A stretch of 6,984 bases of DNA from Acidobacteriota bacterium (GTDB taxonomy: Bacteria > Acidobacteriota > UBA6911 > RPQK01 > JADFOI01): assembly GCA_022545645.1 (NCBI GenBank), contig JACZQQ010000141.1:1-6984 (forward strand). The letters run 5' to 3'. Below are positions 5,374 to 6,984 of this stretch, piece by piece. The notes below the pieces were generated by a model, which saw nothing but the letters and a program-made list of their open reading frames with translations, was not told the DNA's origin and did not search any database. The first letter of the stretch is position 1. Each line of letters begins with the position of its first letter. A program made the position numbers and the translations under genes.

Positions 5374-6888
5374 ATGACTCAAATACGTTTTCTCTGTCTT
5401 CTGGCCATCTTCTTTCACCCATCCTCCATGGGTTTCTCCCAGGCCGTACCTCAAGAGAAGGACTTCGTCCTGGAGGTGGTGGAACGAAATCGAGAGGCCA
5501 TTGCCCTGCTTGGCGACAGCATCTTTTACTTCGCCGAACTGGGGATGCAGGAAATCGAGAGCAGCAAGCTCATGACAGAGATCCTGGAAGAGGAGGGTTT
5601 CACCATTGAGAGGGCACTGTCCGGCATGCCCCCCGCATTTATGGCGGTCTATGGTTCCGGTAAACCGGTGATCGCCATTCATACCGAGTTTGATTCTACT
5701 CCGGGGAACTCCCAGACTCCCGAGGTCACCGAGCACCGACCTCTGGTTGAAGGGGCACCGGGCCATGCCGAAGGACACAACGTCAATGCAGCGGTCATGA
5801 TCGGTGCAGCCTTCGCCGTCAAGAAAACGATGGAGGAATTCAACCTGGGTGGAACCCTGAAAATCGTCGGGGCCCCCGCGGAGGAACAGCTTATCAGCCG
5901 CCCTTATCTGGTTCGAGACGGCTACTTTGACGACGTCGACATTGTCTTTCACCCTCACATCGGGAGTCGCTTTTCAACCCAGTATGGTCTTCGGCAGTAC
6001 GCCCTGATTTCCGCAGAGTTCAACTTCAAAGGAGAAAGCGCTCACAGTGCCACGGCTCCCTGGATGGGCCGTGACGCGCTGGATGCCGTGGAGCTCATGG
6101 ATATTGGATTCGACAAATTCCGGGAGCACCTTGAGCCGACTCACCGAAGCCACCGCGTCATCACCTCGGGAGGAGTCCAACCCAATGTGATTCCGGATGA
6201 GGCGACCATCTGGTGGTTCTTTCGCGAGTCTACCGCCGAGAAAGTAAGCGTCATCTTTGAAAGAGCTAAAGTCATTGCCCAGGGCGCCGCTCTGATGACG
6301 GGAACCAGCTACTCGGTCAACATCGTCAGTGCCGTTTGGCCTACCCGCGCCAACCAAACGGCGGCCGAGGTCATCCACAGGAACATTGAGTGGGTGGGAA
6401 TGCCGGAGTGGAACAGCCAGGAACAGGCCCTTGCCAAAGAGCTCCAGACCAACCGTGACGTGGAACCCATAGGATTGGTGAACCAGGTGAGCAGTCTGCA
6501 CGGAGCGACTGCTCAAAGCACCTCTGCGAACGATTCAGGTGACCTGACCTGGTTGGTGCCGACGGGTCGGATTACCTTTCCTTCCAACATCCCGGGCATC
6601 GCCGCCCACCATTGGGCCGCGGGCGTAGCACCTGCCACCTCAATCGCCCACAAGGGGGCGGTAGCTGGGGCCAAGGCTTTGGCCGCTTCAGTCGTCGACT
6701 TTCTGATCGATCCACAACTGCTGGCGAAGGCAAAAGAGACCTTCAGGGAGGAGATCGCGGGTGTGGAGTTCAAGTCGCTCTTACCCCCCGAACAACGGCC
6801 TCCGTTGGATATCAATAAGGAACTCATGGAGCGTTTCCGTCCCCTCATGCGGAAGGACTATCTGAAAGAGAAACCCCATTTTCAGTGA
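5374..6888 (+). CDS. Exported M20 family amidohydrolase, AbgB-like
   Basis: A 504-residue protein beginning with a signal peptide: MTQIR, a hydrophobic core at about 6-21, and a likely signal peptidase I site after S-Q-A at residue 24. It should act in the periplasm or outside the cell. The mature part follows M20D/AbgB-type amidohydrolases: HTEFDSTPG at 103-111 (the usual AEYDALPG), HAEGHN at 131-136 (usual HACGHN), PAEE at 168-171 with the catalytic/metal Glu pair, HPH at 193-195, a dimerisation-domain GESAHSA at 220-226, and AHKG at 425-428 with the last metal His. The usual metal-site Cys is Glu133, while the other ligands appear present. E. coli AbgB hydrolyses p-aminobenzoyl-glutamate inside the cell; this exported relative probably cleaves another N-acyl or amide bond. 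It is divergent from the SLC13-M24 operon. The polar C-terminal tail after about 445 resembles that of longer AbgB relatives. Family confidence is high; substrate unknown. Confidence 0.92.
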   Translation: MTQIRFLCLLAIFFHPSSMGFSQAVPQEKDFVLEVVERNREAIALLGDSIFYFAELGMQEIESSKLMTEILEEEGFTIERALSGMPPAFMAVYGSGKPVIAIHTEFDSTPGNSQTPEVTEHRPLVEGAPGHAEGHNVNAAVMIGAAFAVKKTMEEFNLGGTLKIVGAPAEEQLISRPYLVRDGYFDDVDIVFHPHIGSRFSTQYGLRQYALISAEFNFKGESAHSATAPWMGRDALDAVELMDIGFDKFREHLEPTHRSHRVITSGGVQPNVIPDEATIWWFFRESTAEKVSVIFERAKVIAQGAALMTGTSYSVNIVSAVWPTRANQTAAEVIHRNIEWVGMPEWNSQEQALAKELQTNRDVEPIGLVNQVSSLHGATAQSTSANDSGDLTWLVPTGRITFPSNIPGIAAHHWAAGVAPATSIAHKGAVAGAKALAASVVDFLIDPQLLAKAKETFREEIAGVEFKSLLPPEQRPPLDINKELMERFRPLMRKDYLKEKPHFQ

Positions 6889-6984
6889 GGCGAGCCCGAA
6901 TTGTTCATAGGTTCTCGTCATAAAGCGACGTAGGGACGAACCGGTGGCTCGCCAGGAGTGGCTTGCCCGAACAGTTAGGATGGC
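6889..6984. repeat. Nested inverted and direct repeats after the M20 gene (runs off right edge)
   Basis: Starting at the base after the M20 stop, GGCGAGCC (6889-6896) pairs perfectly with GGCTCGCC (6946-6953). Inside, GGTTctCGTC (6910-6919) pairs with GACGAACC (6935-6942) apart from a 2-nt bulge, so a two-tier hairpin can form. Next come two 14-bp direct copies, starting GTGGCTCGCC at 6944 and GTGGCTTGCC at 6958, and GCCCGAA occurs at both 6894 and 6965, each followed by a GTT. There is no T-run, so it is not a standard intrinsic terminator. A REP/BIME-like element or transcript-end structure would fit. Confidence 0.55.

Noticed and set aside
6889..6984. Integron attC site or intrinsic terminator
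   Set aside because: The GTT-containing ends do not match the attC core pattern at both arms, and there is no T-run after the hairpin.

Overview
This looks like chromosomal DNA from a free-living heterotrophic bacterium, moderately GC-rich, with ordinary bacterial start signals (AGGAGA-type ribosome binding sites in front of two genes). The gene families (APC permease, SLC13/DASS carrier, creatinase-like M24 protein, exported AbgB-like M20 amidohydrolase) are those of an organism that scavenges amino acids, peptides and organic acids. Acidobacteriota or a similar environmental phylum would fit, but nothing here fixes the taxon. No RNA gene, CRISPR array, transposase or phage gene was seen.

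Layout. (1) 1-1176, minus strand: the N-terminal 392 codons of an APC-superfamily amino acid permease that runs off the left edge. (2) 1177-1588: a 412-bp divergent intergenic region. It holds two degenerate octamer arrays in opposite orientation (eight units at 1244-1307, five at 1476-1515), a -10-like box on the outer side of each, and a strong Shine-Dalgarno-like site that opens only a 4-codon ORF. (3) 1589-2287, plus strand: a 232-residue soluble protein I do not recognise. It converges with the next gene, leaving a 12-bp gap. (4) 5167 down to 2300, minus strand: a probable two-gene operon of an SLC13/DASS-type carrier (518 aa) followed 72 bp later by an M24 'pita-bread' protein (412 aa) that has lost most metal ligands and looks creatinase-like. 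(5) 5168-5373: a 206-bp divergent regulatory region with short direct and inverted repeats. (6) 5374-6888, plus strand: an exported M20 amidohydrolase (504 aa) of the AbgB-like group. (7) 6889-6984: a nested hairpin and short direct repeats that run off the right edge.

How the genes may work together (inference). The M20 enzyme would hydrolyse an amide-linked compound outside the cytoplasm, the SLC13 carrier would import an anionic product, and the M24 protein would cleave a C-N bond in the cytoplasm. The shared divergent control region supports a common role. The most notable feature is that all three proteins depart from their family consensus at active or ion-binding positions: M24 metal ligands are gone, the SLC13 SNT motifs read SDT and SNN, and the usual M20 metal-site Cys is Glu. 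The substrate may therefore not be the textbook one for any of these families.
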